Origin: Acidobacteriota bacterium
Lineage (GTDB): Bacteria; Acidobacteriota; UBA6911
Assembly (NCBI GenBank): GCA_017860075.1
Contig: JAFNAH010000050.1
Span: 1 to 7,795 of the forward strand
DNA length: 7,795 nt
Direction: 5' to 3'
A program made the translations under genes and the position numbers. This document shows, piece by piece, positions 6,351-7,795 of the stretch (its first letter is position 1; every line of letters begins with the position of its first letter). The notes under the pieces are model-generated. The model made no database searches and was not told the origin of the DNA. It saw nothing but the letters and a program-made list of their open reading frames with translations.

Positions 6351-7795
6351 ATGGCAGAGCACAAGGCCCGGATCCGGATCTCACGTCCGCTTTGGCACAC
6401 CCTGATCATCATCCCCTGCACCCTGGTATTGGGCGCGCAACTGCCGCAAACCACCCCGGTAACGATTTCCGCCGGCCCCGACTGGATACCTCTCCAGGTT
6501 GAGCTGGACATCGTGCCCGGATCGGCGCTGGATTTCTCGCAGATCGGTTTGCACAAGGGACCCGCAGGCAGTCATGGACGGGTGATCGCGACCCGTGACG
6601 GGCAGTTCGCCTTCGAGGACCGGCCGGACTCACCTCAGCGCTTTTATGGTGTGAACCTCTGTGTAGGAGCCCAATACCTCAGCCATCGGGAAGCCGACCG
6701 GCTGGCGGAACGGTTGATGCGCCTCGGCTATAACACGGTCCGCCTGCATCACTACGAAAGTCCGCTGGTCGAAGGCCAGCCCGCCACGACGACGTTCAAT
6801 CCCGAGAGGCTGGATCAGCTTGATTACCTGTTCGCCGCCCTCGCAAAGCGCGGCATCTATATCTCGACCGACCTCTATGTCTCGCGACCGGTGACAAACA
6901 AGGAAATAGGAATTGGCAGGCCGGGGACCGTCGGCATGGATCGCTTCAAGATTCTCGTGCCTGTCTACGATGCGGCATATCAGAACTGGAAACAGTTCAG
7001 CCGCGCATTGCTGGATCATGTCAACCCCTACACCGGGAAGCGCTATGCGGACGATCCTGCCCTCGCCTGGCTCTCGCTCATCAACGAGGGCAACTTCACG
7101 AACTTTTTTTCGGAACTTCGCAACATCGGGCAGTGGAGGAAGGCATGGAACGCCTGGCTGGCAAAGCGCTATTCCGAACGCGCAGCGCTGGCAGCCGCCT
7201 GGGGGGGCGAGTTGAAGGAGACTGAGAATCCGTCACGGGGAACGGTCGGATTTCCGGACCGGCTCAACGCCCCCGGCATTCGCGCACGGGATTGCATGGT
7301 CTTCCTTGCCGATGCCGACTCGGAGATCGCACGACGGATGATAGGGTTCGTGCGCGAGGGCCTCCGCTGCAGGGCGTTGCTCACCAATACGAACGGGTGG
7401 ATCAACTACGCTCCGTCACAGCAGGCGCGCACTCTGTATGATTATGTCGATGATCATTTCTACGTCGACCACCCCCAATTCCTGAAACAGAACTGGCAAC
7501 TTCCAAGCCGGTGCCCCAACTTGAGCCCGGTGGCGCAAGGCGCCGACGGGGGCCGGGATCGTTGCTTCACGCGCCTGTTCGACAAGCCTTTCACGATCTC
7601 CGAGTATAACTACGCCGGGCCGGGCAGGTATCGTGGCGTGGGCGGCATTTTGACGGGCGCCATGGGCGCCCTGCAGGGATGGAGCGCCATCTACCGGTTC
7701 GCTTACAGTCACGACCGCGCCTCGGAGATGGAACCTGCCCCGATCGACTACTTCGACATGGCCTCAGATCCTCTCGGGCAGGCTTCGGAACGTGC
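6351..7795 (+). CDS. Exported clan GH-A (cellulase-like) glycoside hydrolase, 3' partial
   Basis: ATG at 6351; the frame stays open for 481 codons to the window end. A basic N-terminus (RIRISR), a hydrophobic core (LIIIPCTLVLGA) and likely cleavage after A29 form a signal peptide, so the enzyme is exported. After a short leading beta segment (about 35-95), a (beta/alpha)8 barrel begins at FYGVNLC (98-104). Clan GH-A landmarks follow in order: NTVRLHHYE with R131 and H133 (about 128-136), NPYTGKRYADDPALAW, then SLINEGN with acid/base candidate E246. Next come DDHFYVDHP with H369 and Y371, FTISEYNY with nucleophile candidate E418, and LQGWSAIYRF with W444. The NE and SEY glutamates sit at the beta-4 and beta-7 strand positions expected for a retaining mechanism. 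The GH family number and polysaccharide are not decidable here. The C-terminus, possibly with extra binding domains, is missing. The gene follows the dehydrogenase on the same strand at 87 bp. Confidence 0.88.
   Translation, partial: MAEHKARIRISRPLWHTLIIIPCTLVLGAQLPQTTPVTISAGPDWIPLQVELDIVPGSALDFSQIGLHKGPAGSHGRVIATRDGQFAFEDRPDSPQRFYGVNLCVGAQYLSHREADRLAERLMRLGYNTVRLHHYESPLVEGQPATTTFNPERLDQLDYLFAALAKRGIYISTDLYVSRPVTNKEIGIGRPGTVGMDRFKILVPVYDAAYQNWKQFSRALLDHVNPYTGKRYADDPALAWLSLINEGNFTNFFSELRNIGQWRKAWNAWLAKRYSERAALAAAWGGELKETENPSRGTVGFPDRLNAPGIRARDCMVFLADADSEIARRMIGFVREGLRCRALLTNTNGWINYAPSQQARTLYDYVDDHFYVDHPQFLKQNWQLPSRCPNLSPVAQGADGGRDRCFTRLFDKPFTISEYNYAGPGRYRGVGGILTGAMGALQGWSAIYRFAYSHDRASEMEPAPIDYFDMASDPLGQASER

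Noticed and set aside
6417..6419. Lipoprotein lipobox at Cys23 of the glycosidase
   Set aside because: The residues before the Cys are I-I-P, not a lipobox, and the Cys lies in the middle of the hydrophobic core; ordinary signal-peptidase cleavage after A29 fits better.
1..7795. A coherent new multi-gene defence or mobile system
   Set aside because: The genes are in three orientation blocks, with unrelated predicted roles, no nuclease, transposase, reverse transcriptase, repeat array or phage gene, and no conserved-looking operon beyond a possible two-gene unit.

Overview
The window is GC-rich bacterial chromosome carrying five protein-coding genes with short gaps. The protein architectures point to a Gram-negative, soil-type bacterium, most likely an acidobacterium. 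These are a long secreted protein ending in repeated 'FTGVAVxN' beta domains, an exported TPR-thioredoxin protein, and a large cellulase-like glycosidase. This assignment is inferred from protein style only, since no rRNA or other phylogenetic marker is present.

Layout: (1) 1-2514, + strand: the 3' part of a secreted protein cut by the left edge. It has a nidogen-like segment, a degenerate zinc-peptidase-like domain (QESGH where HExxH would be expected) and four C-terminal beta-sandwich repeats. (2) 2583-4352, - strand, convergent with gene 1 across 68 bp: an exported protein with 34-residue TPR repeats, a CPPC thioredoxin domain and an Omp28-like C-terminus. (3) 4448-5047, - strand: an Nfu-type Fe-S scaffold starting at GTG, with a good Shine-Dalgarno and a sigma70 promoter (TTGACA-17-TACCTT). 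(4) 5202-6263, + strand, divergent from nfu: a complete NAD(P)-dependent malate/L-lactate dehydrogenase family enzyme (Ldh2/AllD/YlbC type), possibly on a near-leaderless message. (5) 6351-7795, + strand: the first 481 codons of an exported clan GH-A glycoside hydrolase, cut by the right edge.

I see no tRNA, rRNA, CRISPR array, transposase, integrase, att site or phage gene, and no gene-free stretch above 300 bp. The genes do not form an obvious single pathway. Genes 2 and 3 could share a transcript (nfu first, 95 bp gap). Genes 4 and 5 run in the same direction 87 bp apart, but gene 5 has its own SD and a possible promoter. The exported proteins (1, 2, 5) suit a bacterium that handles extracellular polymers; Nfu and the dehydrogenase are cytoplasmic. 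I did not find a convincing new multi-gene system. The most unusual items are the degenerate peptidase motif in gene 1, the TPR-thioredoxin-Omp28-like fusion, and the compact nfu/ldh2 divergent regulatory region.
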